64,000 nucleotides of DNA from Castor canadensis (GCF_047511655.1 NC_133395.1:148108318-148172317), one strand, 5' to 3'; numbered from the stretch's first letter, positions 19,713-30,410 are shown. A program made the numbers and translations. Notes: generated by a model from the sequence alone, not told the origin.

Positions 19713-20051
19713 ATAGCTTCTATAAAGATATATGGCAACCGGTATCCATCTGTTGACTATTTTAGATGGTAATGTTCAAGTCACAGTTATCCTCTGTGGA
19801 TAATATTTTTTTCTGTCAAGAGTAATTTATGTTAGTTAGAGCCAGGATCATACTTAATTATGCGGAGTGGGGGGGGTCATTGGTTTTTCCCTTGTAAGGG
19901 TAAAGTTGTTTATAGGGCCCACTGAAGTTACAATATTTCTATAAACAAAAGTTATATTGTAAAAAGTTACAGTACTAGCCTTACAATCAAATATAAATAA
20001 ACTTCCATCTTTAATGAAAACAAATAATGTTCCTGGAATTATGGCTCCCTT

Positions 20052-20932
20052 AAGTAATTTTTGATCCAGCAATACCACTCTTGGGGATATACCCAAAAGA
20101 CTGTGACACAGGTTACTCCAGAGGCACCTGCACACCCATGTTTATTGCGGCACTATTCACAATAGCCAAGTTATGGGAACAGCCAAGATGCCCCACCACT
20201 GATGAATGGATTAAGAAAATGTGGTATCTATACACAATGGAATTTTATGCAGCCATGAAGAAGAACAAAATGTTATCATTCACTGGTAAATGGATGGAAT
20301 TGGAGAACATCATTCTGAGTGAGGTTAGCCTGGCCCAAAAGACCAAAAATTGTATGTTCTCCCTCATATGTGGACATTAGATCAAGGGCAAACACAACAA
20401 GGGGATTGGACTTTGAGTACATGATAAAAGCTTTAGCACACAAGGGAGGGGTGAGGATAGGTAAGACACCTAAAAAATTAGCTAGCATTTGTTGTCCTTA
20501 ACGCAGAGAAACTAAAGCAGATACCTTAAAAGCAACTGAGGCCAATAGGAAAAGGGGACCAGGAACTAGAGAAAAGGTGAGATCAAAAAAAATTAACTTA
20601 GAAGGCAACACACATACAGGAAATTAATGTGAGTCAACTCCCCGTATAGCTATCCTTATCTCAACCAGGAACACTTGTTCCTTCCTATTATTGCCTATAC
20701 TCTTTCTTCAACAAAACGAGAGATAAGGGCAAAATAGTTTATGCTGGGTATTGAGGGGATGGGGGGAGAGGGAGCAGGAGGGGGCGGAGTGGGTGGTAAG
20801 GGAGAGGGTGGGGGCAGGGGGGAGAAATGACGCAAGCCTTATATGTACATATGAATAATAAAACAATAAAAAAGTAAGAGAAAACATAAAAAAATTTAAA
20901 AAATTAAATATTTAAAAAAAAAAGTGATTTTT
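20052..20932 (+). mobile_element. Second 5'-truncated L1 (about 860 bp)
   Basis: Starts at ttgatccagcaataccactc, the same L1 sequence as 14,820 onward, and continues to the 3' UTR G-tract and an A-rich tail (20,860-20,921). Over the coding part it differs from the first L1 at only a handful of bases. Flanks aagtaattttt (20,052-20,062) and aagtgattttt (20,922-20,932) are a likely target-site duplication. The two L1s belong to one recently active subfamily and came from separate insertions, as their truncation points and TSDs differ. Confidence 0.9.
20081..20380 (+). pseudogene. L1 ORF2 terminal 99 codons
   Basis: Open frame from [16 protein letters not shown] to SLICGH, ending at the normal L1 stop. 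It lacks every catalytic domain of ORF2 and is a by-product of 5' truncation. Confidence 0.9.
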
Positions 20933-21570
20933 TTCTGTCTTACAGCTGGGATAATCTTGTAGGCCTTCAGGGGGAAGAGGAATGCCTGCACAGTCCTGGG
21001 TGTTTCTATCCTATAACAAGTCACATTTGCTTCCCCGTGGTCATAGGGAAATGATTCTGGTGGGGGCCCATCATAGCAGTGGCCTCAATTTTAAGAAGGT
21101 CCCTCCTTTCAGGGGCAAGAGTTAGTTACAATGTGGCCAGGTAATTCACCTTTAGTTGGGAGATCTGAGCCTTTTTGTGGAGAGGCCCAGTACTATGTAG
21201 ATCCCAGGAATTTAAGATCATCTGCATACTGTAGTAAGACTCAAAAGTTTGGAAATTGCCTTAAACAAAAATCTGACATACTACACTGAATTATAGAGGA
21301 CAAAATTTTATTAGGGTACAGCATTAGATTTAATGTTTTTATCCCTTGCAAAAATAAAACCAAAATAGTAATTAACAATTGAGGTATCATGATGGAGTAG
21401 ATTTCATTGCTAAGAATAAAACCTCTAATTAAATTGCCTATTCCAAATACCCACACATAAGGACCCATTCTTTTTAACCTCTTGACTTGACTTGGGAAGG
21501 AGTGGCAGGAGTGAGTCCATTTTGCTGTTGGTTTACTTACAGGGCCTTGTTACATAGTTTAGGTTGGTGG
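20933..21570. other. Probable ERV-derived sequence, no frame recognised
   Basis: Mixed-composition DNA following the second L1. Contains acaagtcacatttgcttccc and aatgtggccaggtaattcac. It is probably part of the inverted ERV discussed at 24.8-25.4 kb, but I could not align it securely. Confidence 0.3.
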
Positions 21571-21664
21571 AGAACTCACGCGGTAGCCCAGGCTGGCCTT
21601 AACTCATGATCCTCCTGTTTAGCCTCCCAGTCATTTGGATTACAGGCATGTACCATCATATGCA
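21571..21664 (-). mobile_element. B1-like SINE fragment, antisense
   Basis: gtagcccaggctggccttaa, then cctcccagtcatttggatta and caggcatgtaccatcatat, a B1/7SL-type antisense fragment. Confidence 0.65.
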
Positions 21665-22716
21665 GCATGAATTTATTTTTATTCTGACAATTTTCTCCTT
21701 GTTTCTAAATAGTTTCCTTTTGAAGATATCTATTGGCCAATCACTCTGGCCTGGCTTTAATTTTCCCTGTTGTCAGGATGATCTGATGTGATCCCAAGTT
21801 GGGGACAAGTGTCACATAGGTTGAGTCAGAGCTAACAAAAACTTTCTGTGATCTATTTAAGCAAACTGAGAGGTTTAGAAGAAGCCTTTATGCTGGATGT
21901 ATAAGGCACCCATTTTTAAGTTTAATTTTTTTGCTCTGTAGGTAGCATGTTAGCATTTTTAAAAATGCTATTTATGTTGTACTTCTGCAAAATGTTACAC
22001 AGAACAGTTACAGTTTTACTAGGAGAATACAAAAGAAAACCAATAAGTGCAAATATTTAAATAGACAAATGTTTGAGAAATAGATACTTGCTAGATACAT
22101 GTTCTGGGCATTTGATTATAATTGCCTCAAAGAAGGATCCAAACTGTAGATTACAAAAACATTTAGGATAGTCACTGTTAAAGTGTTTGTAAATGTTTAA
22201 CAATCAAGACAATTTTTATTGCATACAGCATTTTAGGATAATTATGATGGATAACATTAAGTAGTACCATTAAGCTCTCCTTATCTCTGAAGTATATATT
22301 TAAAACTCTTATTTTAGTGTAAAAAATGACATAATATACATCTTATTAATAAAGTAAGCTCCCCTTTTAATTTTTTTCTCTTGAATAATTTTAAATAAGT
22401 TACAATATGCTTTTTATTACAGATGTACTTAATGGATGGTCAATGTTCAACCCTTAAATAAGTAACATGGCTTATTGTCATTTTAGAGAACACGCTCAGA
22501 GAATGTAAGTACATTTAACATTTAAAGAAGCAATGGTTAGCACCACAGCCACACACATCATTATGTGTTGATTTGGATTTTACCTTTTAAGGAGGATTTA
22601 GGATTGTGGCTAAGTAAGATAATAGGTATGCAGCACTAACAGAAGTCAAAGTTTTTAGACCTCTTACATGCTTACTGAGACAGTGCCAAGGCCCCCCAAA
22701 TAGACTTGTCTTCCTC
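21665..22716. other. AT-rich stretch, no gene seen
   Basis: High A+T with many stops in all frames and no SINE. Composition matches the internal parts of the ERVs on the left. Nothing else supportable. Confidence 0.4.
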
Positions 22717-22915
22717 TTTTTTTTTTTTTCTTTTTTCTTTTTTGGTGATACTGGCATTTGAACTCAGGGCCTTCATCTTGAGCCACTCCACCAGCCCTTT
22801 TAGTAATGGGTATTTTTGAGATAGGATCTCACGAACTATTTACCCAGGCTGGCTTTGAACCACAGTCCTCCTGAGTAGCTAGGATTACCAGCATGAGTCA
22901 CTGGCACTCAACTTA
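22717..22915 (-). mobile_element. Composite SINE, antisense
   Basis: Poly-T/TTC start, ggtgatactggcatttgaac, gagccactccaccagccc, gagataggatctcacgaact and gagtagctaggattaccagc. Standard antisense order with a shortened B1-like arm. Confidence 0.9.
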
Positions 22916-24648
22916 GACTCCTCTTTTATTGAAAAAGCACTGGTCACTTTGTATTAAACTTATATTATTTTTAACCCTGTAAACTTTTGTATAGCATATA
23001 CATCAAGTTTAGACATATTTTTAGGGTGTCAATGTATTAAAATCACTGAAAGACAGATACTTAAATAAACTGATTTGGTTAGGACCCAGTTTCCTACAGA
23101 GTTAAAAGCCTGATGAATTCCACAAGCAATTAATTATCTTGATAAAACATTAAATCTCTCCTATAAGCCAGTTTTTAGCAAATATTACTAAAAGCAGAAT
23201 ATTTTTAAGATAAAATTGGATGCTAGCTTTACATTTTACTAGATTTTGGCCTACTCGTAAATTTTGCTGCCTTTTTAACATTGAGGTTTTGGAACAAGCC
23301 TTAGAACAAATCTTACCCTATAAAATCCTTTATTTAAAAGTCATTTTTTTCTGCCTTTAACTTTTCTTTCCCAAAAATATACCCAATACCTTTTTGTATT
23401 TTTTTTACTTGCCAAAATCTTTTAATTTCTATTAAATGTTTAATAACATAAATAAAATTTATTTTCCAATAGAATACAGTACTTTTAATCCTATAATTTA
23501 ATAGGATTAAAATAATCCTTTACAGAAGACCTGTAAAGAAAGCAATCTTATTTCTTTAAATGACAATCTATAAAAACACATTTGCTATACACCCAAATAT
23601 TTTAAGAGTAGGATCTGAATTATAATTTCAATAGAATTAAACACATTAGGGTCACTTGTCCACATGTATTTAAGCTGTTTTGTATCGCTTCATTTAAAAT
23701 AATTTTTACTTTAATCTTAGTTAAAAGTTACCTCTAGAATACCTGTTTTGTTAACCTTGAATATCACTTTAACCTTATAGCAGCAGTTTAAGAATCATTT
23801 TGAAGATGTTTTTGTACATACACGCGCACACACACACACACACACACAGAGTTTTATGAATTAGGCATATCAATTTAAGTGCACATAAGAATTCCAGGAG
23901 CAAATTAAGTTTTTGCCCAATGCTGTTTTAGAACTCATTTTCTTAGAGGCTTATTTGGGTGCTAAAGCAAAAGTAAATCTCTAACAAACTGTTGTCTTTA
24001 GAATCTTAGCTTCATATAAGTCAATCATAAACACAAGACTATTAGACATACACAGAATGACAATAAAAGCAATTAAATGCACTCTCAGAAAAACCTTTCA
24101 AACCATAGGTGTAAGTTAGATTTTTTCTTAGGGTGGAAACAAGGTAAGCTCATATATACATATCACAACAGATATCCTTAAACTTCTTATTTTAGTGTGT
24201 AACATCCCTTTCCTGCTAAAGACCAACACAGAACCCAAATTTCCCTTTTAGACAAACTGCAGAAAATCAAAATCAGTTTAAAAGTACACAAATGGCTCTT
24301 AATACCAAAGTTGCAATTAGTGTCTTTTAAGGCCCAATTTTGGGGCATTTTAACCTCAGGTTTAGCCATACATTTTTTCTCTTCATGCTTCCTTTTAAAA
24401 ATTTTACACATTTATTAGTACTCTTGGTGCAGTAAGCAGCACTCATAAAATCCTGAGGGAGAGTCACCAGTACTACATTTTCTCCTATATTGTCTCAATT
24501 TGTGCCTGGAGGAGGAAGAAAAGAAAGAAATTGAGCCGTGCATAGCTGCAACATTCGCAGGGTGATTGGGGAAGATTCCTTCCCCCCACCTATGCCTCTC
24601 GTTCCCTTATTTGAAAAAATTAATCTATACCCTCAGGCAAATCATATT
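22916..24648. other. AT-rich stretch with (AC)n, no gene seen
   Basis: Very AT-rich DNA without recognisable coding. Minus-strand frames of up to 74 codons (24,187-24,411) have no known motif. It probably continues the inverted ERV copy. Confidence 0.4.
23825..23848. repeat. (AC)n microsatellite
   Basis: About eleven dinucleotide units after acgcgcaca. Confidence 0.9.
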
Positions 24649-24776
24649 TTAAAGCCAGCCCGGGCAAATAGTTCCAAGACCTTATCTTGAAAACAACCCT
24701 TCATACAAAAAAAGTGCTGGTGGAGTGGCTCAAGGTGTAGGCCCTGAGTTCAAACCCCAGTACCAAAAAAAAAAAG
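24649..24776 (+). mobile_element. Composite SINE, sense, 5'-truncated
   Basis: Starts within the B1-like arm (agccagcccgggcaaatagt), then gtgctggtggagtggctcaa, ggtgtaggccctgagttcaa, accccagtacc and an A-tail. The ID-like arm is close to consensus. Confidence 0.9.
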
Positions 24777-25425
24777 TTAATTTCAGAGAAGGGGCCTCTC
24801 ATAATCATAAAAACCCAAATGCCTTATTGGATCCATAGCAGAACCCAAGAAGGGGGCTGTCCTTGTTGCATTTTAGCTAATGCCATAACTTGGAATATTT
24901 AGGTCCCAATTTTAAATACACGGAGCTTAGGTAGAAAATTGAAATTCCCACTTTGGTCCCTCCAGCTTGTGTGCACATGAGGCTGAGGGCATGGGTCTGT
25001 CACCCCAACCGCGTGGTGCCTTGGCCCAGGAGAGCCAATGGGCCAGCCCAGGGTTGCTGCCTGCAGGGACCTGGATATGACCTGTTCCCTCTCCTGGTCT
25101 TGACGTGTCTGCAGTGGGAGAACGACCCATCTCAAAAACAAGACTAAAGGAGAAAACTGCTATGGAAAGGTGGATTTAGAGACTTAGCATGAGGTGGAAA
25201 AATCCATGAGTCACCCAAGAGGCTGAGAAAACTGCAATGCAACTTGAGCAGGACTTCGCACCTTTCCTCTCATCCATCTTTGTTTCTGTTGTGCTCATTC
25301 GGGTGGCCAGTCTTGGAGTGGAGACAGGAGCAGGCTATGGAGGAAGGGACGTGAAAGAAATCTCCAGCATAGCTAAGACAGATTCAGAGAGAAAAGTTCA
25401 AAAGCTAAGGGCTTTCTGTACATTG
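24777..25425 (-). mobile_element. Inverted relative of provirus B internal region (ERV C)
   Basis: Read on the minus strand this stretch aligns with 13,040-13,655 of provirus B. Plus-strand landmarks here are aacccaaatgccttattgga, ggatccatagcagaaccca, cccatctcaaaaacaagact, aaaggagaaaactgctatgg, gacctggatatgacctgttc and ggccagtcttggagtggaga, each with a recognisable reverse-complement partner at the other locus. Similarity runs for more than 600 bases in the same order, with indels. So a related provirus lies here in the opposite orientation. Frames are broken. Confidence 0.75.
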
Positions 25426-25934
25426 TGAGACTGAACTCCAGGCTCCAGCTCACCAATTTATGTCACCAGAAGATGGATGAAGGGGTTCCCACAGCTTCCC
25501 ATTTTCCATGCAAAATCATGGGTCCTTAAGATTCACGAATATGAAAAGCATTTTGTTAGATTGAAAAAAAAAAGGTGTGGAATGAGAGATGGCTCAATGT
25601 GTCAAAGCAACCTGTGGGGGTAGTTTCCAGCAAGAGAGCTAGAACCGACTTGCTTACAGACTTGGGGGTAGTTATAGGAGGTTAGTGGGAAAGTGCCAGG
25701 AAACTGGTTAGGCCAAGAAACTTTTTGTGATTGACTTGTTGCTAGGGGTAGCAAAGGGGATAAGTGGTGATTAGGTCAGTCGGTTGCTTAACTGACTCCT
25801 CCCCCCACCCATTTCATTGGTATAAGATATATTTCTATTATTCTTTGGGGCCAGATGTGATTTTTCTGTTAAGTGGTGTGGGTATGGGGTCTGGTCCTAA
25901 CATGGCAGTTCTGTATTCACCCTAGAGCATTTCA

Positions 25935-26130
25935 TGGTGTCTCACAACAAGGAGTCTTAGAAGGTGGAAGTTTTAGCAAGGATTTATTTTAGTACAACAG
26001 GATAAAGTATAGGCAAGGTGGGGGAGGATGCAGAAAGAAAAACATTTCCTGTTCCCCATGCAGGAAATGGGAGCAAAGACTCAAAATGGTGGTTTGGTGT
26101 CTATGGTCTTATACTTTTTTAAGAGAAGAG
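25935..26130 (-). mobile_element. LTR-like sequence, antisense (tentative)
   Basis: Contains ttttagcaaggatttatttt, in which an antisense AATAAA is visible, followed by gcaggaaatgggagcaaaga. Position upstream of the inverted ERV C, read on the minus strand, fits its 5' LTR region. Confidence 0.35.
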
Positions 26131-26149
26131 AATCCACATTTCCAGAAGC

Positions 26150-26535
26150 CTAGCAATGCTAACCATTAGATAATTGTTCTGAGTACCCAAGATGGGTGCT
26201 GTTTATTCTTGTGAAATATGGCGATATTACCTAGACCCACACAAAACACAGGGACAATAGATGAACTTTAAGACTTCTTTCTGCCTTTTCTCCAACCAAT
26301 TCAGGGATCCTTGCAACTTGTTAACATCTCAAATAGGAAAGCAGAAGCAGATAACATGTTTCCCTGTACCTGTAACTCAACATCTAAAAGGAGATGGGAG
26401 GGGGTAACTGCTCTGCCTCTCCAGCCTTTACTTCCTTCTTCCAATGTCTGAGCTTGTCCCTTTAAATATTTATTAAACTAATATAATTTCCCTGACTCCT
26501 CATTTATCTCTCCTGCCTCATTTTCAATGCTTAAA
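26150..26535 (-). mobile_element. ERV LTR-like repeat, part 2, paralogue of 6.30-6.70 kb
   Basis: Shares long near-identical stretches with 6296-6697, in the same order and strand. Includes gtacccaagatgggtgctgt and caaataggaaagcagaagca. Orientation is inferred. Confidence 0.6.
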
Positions 26536-26544
26536 ACTAAAGTA

Positions 26545-26738
26545 GAGCTAGGAGTGATGACTCATACCTATAATTTCAGCCACTCCAGACACACCACCCG
26601 AAGCATAAACATGAGACCCTACCTGAAAAATAACTAATACAAAAAAGAGGTGGGGGCATATCTCAAGGGACAGAGCGCCTGCCTAGCAAGTGGGAGGCCC
26701 TGAGTTCAAACCCCAGTACCAACAAAAGAATACATACA
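26545..26738 (+). mobile_element. Composite SINE, sense
   Basis: gctaggagtgatgactcata, then gagaccctacctgaaaaataactaa linker, ggtgggggcatatctcaagg, gagcgcctgcctagcaagtg and tcaaaccccagtaccaac. The linker ataactaa(t/a)acaaaaaa also occurs at 36,900-37,100, marking a subfamily. Confidence 0.85.
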
Positions 26739-26884
26739 AATAAGGTAGTAGCAGTTTGCAAATTGGCATTGGTCTTGGGAGTAACATTCAAGTGTGAAAG
26801 AAGTATCCCAAAGCAGCTGACCATACTTGAAACTGGAGTTTTGGACCCAAGACCCAAACTCCTGGGATTCCACCTGCCAGTCCA

Positions 26885-27205
26885 CCCACTTAGCACTCTA
26901 TGCCAAATAAAGAGGCAAGGCAGAGAGAGGAGATTGATTACACAGTTCAGGACACGCAGTGGGAAGAGTAAAGCACTCAGCCCATCTTCAGCCACCTTCC
27001 AGGGACAGATGTGAGCTTTAGCTTTAAACAGACAAAGAACTGGAGGCAGGGGACCAAAGGTATGCAAAGGTAAAACAGTCCTCATCACAGGTGTGACCTT
27101 GTTCTTCTGGAGATCCAGACAGGTTGTTAACCACAGTCAGGTGACAATGAGGAGGAGGCTCTACTGTGAGGGGTAGTTTTGGTCCCCTGTCATGAAGATG
27201 TTAGT
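26885..27205 (-). mobile_element. ERV LTR-like repeat, part 1, paralogue of 5.80-6.11 kb
   Basis: ccaaataaagaggcaaggca, aaacagacaaagaactggag, gcaggggaccaaaggtatgc and ctgtcatgaagatgtta align with 5795-6110. Order relative to part 2 is reversed compared with the other locus (part 2 comes first here), so the two loci are not simple copies of one intact unit. Confidence 0.55.
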
Positions 27206-27224
27206 GTTACTGGATGGGTGGTCT

Positions 27225-27372
27225 CTGGAGACTCTGGCCAGAAGATTTCAGGTACTTAGACCCTGAATGAGAAAAATTCAAGCAAGGCTAAAAAATGTAA
27301 AGTTTATTGAAAGTAAGGGGAAGGCGCCGCAAGACAAAGCAATGGAGGGCCTGGCCAGGTGAGATAGAAGCA
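27225..27372 (-). mobile_element. LTR-like fragment with antisense AATAAA
   Basis: gtaaagtttattgaaagtaa reads on the minus strand as a canonical AATAAA signal in an LTR-like context, preceded by ctctggagactctggccaga. Family not recognised. Confidence 0.4.
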
Positions 27373-27375
27373 AGC

Positions 27376-27456
27376 CCTTTTTGACTTTGAGATAGGGTCT
27401 CTTTATATGGCCCGAGTGGGGCCTTGTGCCTCAGCCTCCAGAGTAACTATGATTAC
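27376..27456 (-). mobile_element. B1-like SINE fragment, antisense
   Basis: tttgagatagggtctcttta, then gtgcctcagcctccagagta and actatgattac. Diverged. Confidence 0.5.
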
Positions 27457-27477
27457 TGTTAGGGTGAACAAAAGGAA

Positions 27478-27652
27478 CAAAAGCCGGGCACAGTGGCTCA
27501 CACCTGTAATCCTAGTTACTCAAAGGCTGAGATTGGGGGATCACTGTTCAAGACCAGCCCAGACAAAAAGTTCTTGAGACCCTATCTCAACAGAAAAAGC
27601 TGGGCATGAGAGTGTGTGTCTGTCATTCCATCCACAGCAGGAGGATGTCTTC
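27478..27652 (+). mobile_element. B1-like SINE with second partial arm, sense
   Basis: gccgggcacagtggctcaca, cctgtaatcctagttactca, agaccagcccagacaaaaag, gagaccctatctcaacagaa, then a second start aagctgggcatgagagtgtg. The first 20 bases are close to the general 7SL-derived SINE consensus. Confidence 0.8.
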
Positions 27653-28245
27653 CCAACACCAGAACCAAATTCTGTGTTTAGAGTATGAGTTCGAAGTTTG
27701 GAAGATGCTTAACAACCATCCTGTGCTCTCAAGTCTTTCCCTCCTCTGCAGTGCCCAGTCTCCCTTGCACCCAAGCAGCAGGGTGCTCTCTCACTCACAG
27801 GAGGCCTGCTCCATTTTGGAGGTACTCTGGCTTTAGGAAAGATTCTCCCAACTGGGCCCAAACTGATCTTCATTTTCGTCCTCAGAGAGGTGCTAGATAT
27901 GTCTGTCCAGACTGGGGCAGGCACTAAGGGGCTAGCGGAGTGTCCACTGTGAAGCCTATGGTCTGTTCTTTGCTAGGTCAGATCTCTTTCCCAAGCTCCA
28001 GACTCACACACCTGTCTCTCTCCTCTTCTACATTTGGGTGTCCCACAGGATCCTCAGACTCAGCATTTCTAGTGGGTACCCAAAACCTGAGTGTAGTAAG
28101 TGCTATTTATTGTAAAACCAGCAAACAAATTAGAGCTTTATTTTTCTCCTTTGTAAAATAAATTTGGATTTATGCTGATGTGATAGTCCATGGTGCAACC
28201 AACGACCTAGAATCCTCTGTTTTTTTGACAGAAAACTCAGCCCTT
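27653..28245. other. Unassigned single-copy-like DNA
   Basis: Pyrimidine-rich in part (tctttccctcctctgcag). Frames of up to 80 codons show no known motif and overlap in several phases. No gene called. Confidence 0.4.
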
Positions 28246-28300
28246 GGGCTGGGGGTGTAGCACACGGGAGGCCTGAGTTCGTCTACATCCCCAGGCTGCG
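28246..28300 (+). mobile_element. ID-like SINE fragment, sense
   Basis: ttgggctgggggtgtagcac, then ggaggcctgagttcgtctac and atccccagg. Partial and internally deleted. Confidence 0.5.
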
Positions 28301-28811
28301 TCCCAAATGAACTCAACACATAATGACTTAGCCAAATATGGATTTCACTTTTCTCATAGATTGAGTACAGTCACCATAGAGCCATCAGGAACCAGAGCCA
28401 TTTTTGTGCTTTTACCCTGTGGGTTTCACCCTCATACGTGTTACCTCAGGATCACAAGATGACTGCGCCACTTCCGCTATCACATCCATGTTTCAGAAAG
28501 GAGGAAGGGGGAGCAAAATAGCAAACTGCACTTTCTAGCTGAGTCAGCCCTTCTTTTTCTGAACTTCTTGGGAAGCCACACCCAGCAACTTCCACTTACA
28601 TCTCCCTGCTTAGAACCCTGTCACCTGGCCACCTTTCCCTGCAGGGAGAGGTGTAATTCCTTATCTGGACACATCATTGCTGGGAACAGACCAGGGTTCT
28701 GTCAGAAGAATAAATCCAAGTAGATACATACCGTGGATACAAAAGTGAGCAGTGCCTGTCACAATGTTACAGTAACTCCATTTTATAACTGCAGGACTTC
28801 TCAAAGCCTTT

Positions 28812-29021
28812 AAAATCCCAGTGTTTGCCAGGGGCCAGAGTCTCACACCTATAACCCTAGCTACTCAGGAGGCAGAGATCAGGAGGATCATGGTTCAAAG
28901 CCAGCCAGGGCAAATAGTTCATGAGACCCTATCTTGAGAAAAAGCAAAAAAGGGCTAGTAGAGTATCTCAAGGTATAGACCCTGAGTTCAAATCCCAGTA
29001 CCGAAAAAAAATCCCAGTGTT
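28812..29021 (+). mobile_element. Composite SINE with perfect 14-bp TSD, sense
   Basis: Full two-arm element from gccaggggccagagtctcac to caaatcccagtaccgaaaaa. The direct repeat aaaatcccagtgtt is perfect at 28,812-28,825 and 29,008-29,021. The intact TSD suggests a relatively recent insertion, although the element body is somewhat diverged. Confidence 0.95.
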
Positions 29022-29127
29022 CAGTGGGATGCTTCAGGAAAAGATTTGCATTCACAGAACCCTTTCTACAATGGTCATATCACAGTAATAGTGTTTTATA
29101 GCCCGTGTTTCAGGAACTAAAGAATGA

Positions 29128-29240
29128 GCCACCCCAGCGGAGTGGCTCAAGTGTAGACTGTGCCTAGCAAGCATGAGACCCAGAGTTCAAACTCCAATAC
29201 CACCAAAAAATAAAAAACAAACAAACAAACAAACAAAACA
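29128..29240 (+). mobile_element. ID-like SINE with (AAAC)n tail, sense
   Basis: ccagcggagtggctcaagtg to caaactccaataccaccaaa, then aacaaacaaacaaacaaac. The patterned tail is typical of an ageing poly-A. Confidence 0.85.
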
Positions 29241-29304
29241 CCTATTTCATCACCCAAGGGGTGGTGAAGCAAGAAGACAGATGGGAACTCTGTGTCTGAT
29301 TTTC

Positions 29305-29530
29305 TTTTTTTAATTTATTTTTTGGTAGTACTGAGGTTTGAACTCAGGGCCTTGTGCTTGCTAGGCAGGTGTTCTATCATTTGAGCCACTCTGCGAGCCC
29401 TTTTTTGTGTTGAGTATTTTTGACAAAGGATTTTATGAACTATTTTCCTGGGCTGCCTTTGAACCTCATCCTCCTGATCTCTGCCTCCTAGTAACTAGTA
29501 TTACAGGCATAAGCTACTGGTGCTGGACTG
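29305..29530 (-). mobile_element. Composite SINE, antisense
   Basis: ttttttggtagtactgaggt, tgaactcagggccttgtgct, gagccactctgcgagccc, then the antisense B1-like arm to aagctactggtgctgg. Confidence 0.9.
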
Positions 29531-29617
29531 TCATTGAAATAGTTTAAAATTGATCATCACAACATACAATTCCAGCTAACAGAAAAAGGAAAAGACAAAG
29601 GGCATATTCCTCTTTTA

Positions 29618-29715
29618 AAAAATTTTTTTTTCAGTGCTACAGATTGAACCTAGGGCTGTGTTAAGGCCAGGCAAATGCTCTTGTGTAAGACCCTGGGTTC
29701 AATCCCCAGTCAAGG
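29618..29715 (-). mobile_element. Two facing ID-like half-units
   Basis: An antisense unit (ttttcagtgctacagattga, acctagggc) is followed by a sense end (gaccctgggttcaatcccca gt). The halves form a short inverted repeat. Probably two truncated insertions or a rearranged copy; direction is given for the first half. Confidence 0.55.
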
Positions 29716-29959
29716 GGCACATAGCATGAGTGTACTTTCTGTCTGTGAGACAGAGGAAAACCAGAGTATTTTCTCCTACTCTTGGTCAACCCTTATGACA
29801 CCAGCTGTGGGACTGGGTCCTTACACACCAAACTGTCAATTCCGCCCATCCTCCAGCAGACACAGCTGGTGTGCTCTAATTCAATTCAGTCTGACACTAC
29901 CTGGAAGTAGTGTTGGATCTCACAGGTTGAGAACTCAGACCCACAAGAGAGGACCTACC

Positions 29960-30410
29960 TTCAGATGTCAGATACAAGCATAGACTGTGGCCTGTGTCTC
30001 AGACTGACAACGGTAAATCAGGGTTTCTACAGCCCCTCCCTGGGTTCAATGAATTTGCTACAACAGCTCATAAAACTGACATTTACCCATTTATTATAAG
30101 ATAAACAGCTACATGAAAGGGATGCAGAGGGTGAAGCAAGAAGACGGGTACAGAGCCTCCATGCCCTGTCCAGGCAGGCCTGCAGCCCTCCAAGAGTGGC
30201 TACACGTCCATGTCAGGAAGCTCTCCAAATCCCATCCTTTGAGTTTTTATGAGGTTTCATTATATACCCATGACTGATGACATCATTAAGCACTGATGAC
30301 CAACTCCACCTTCAGCTTCCCCAAGATTTGCTTTACTAACATCAGGTTACTTCAGGTTATTTTCCTTTCCTGGAATAAAGCAGAGAGAACTTCCTTATTT
30401 TGCTGGCTCT
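29960..30410 (-). mobile_element. Old ERVL/MLT2-like LTR, antisense (tentative)
   Basis: The order gggatgcagagggtgaagca, catgtcaggaagctctccaa, atcctttgagtttttatgag, gtttcattatatacccatga and ctgatgaccaactccacctt resembles the antisense of an ancient mammalian ERVL-class LTR. Subfamily cannot be assigned by eye. Confidence 0.45.

Larger units (their letters stand above)
11622..19717 (+). mobile_element. Provirus B: ERV with paired LTRs, PBS and 5-bp TSD
   Basis: About 8.1 kb bounded by two closely similar LTRs in the same orientation. The order is LTR, tRNA-Phe-like primer site, internal region, a polypurine-like aaaaggcaggaa (19,341-19,352), then LTR. Flanks gacag (11,622-11,626) and gatag (19,713-19,717) look like a 5-base target-site duplication with one change. 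Removing the nested L1 (about 1.9 kb) and SINEs leaves roughly 5.3 kb of internal sequence, shorter than an intact gammaretrovirus-like genome. No gag or pol frame survives; an env transmembrane remnant does. The primer type and LTR layout suggest a class I (ERV1) element. It is non-coding and shows no sign of being active. Confidence 0.8.

Noticed and set aside
23820..23850. Z-DNA-forming regulatory element at the (AC)n run
   Set aside because: Short, common microsatellite in AT-rich ERV-derived DNA with no associated promoter.
24953..25147. Plus-strand 64-codon frame similar to a minus-strand 65-codon frame at 13,291-13,488, suggesting a conserved gene
   Set aside because: The similarity follows from the inverted ERV homology. 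In provirus B the frame is antisense to the element, and both copies are broken in the sense direction.
7848..27400. CRISPR array, bacterial operon or phage-type system hidden in the repeat-rich region
   Set aside because: Repeats are interspersed retroelements with TSDs and poly-A tails, not regularly spaced direct repeats; no prokaryotic coding density or ribosome-binding sites.
27457..27477. tgttagggtgaacaaaagga matches the first 21 bases of the provirus B LTR, suggesting a third LTR
   Set aside because: Similarity stops at the SINE insertion and does not resume on the other side, so only a 21-base match remains. Could be a truncated LTR but is not supportable.
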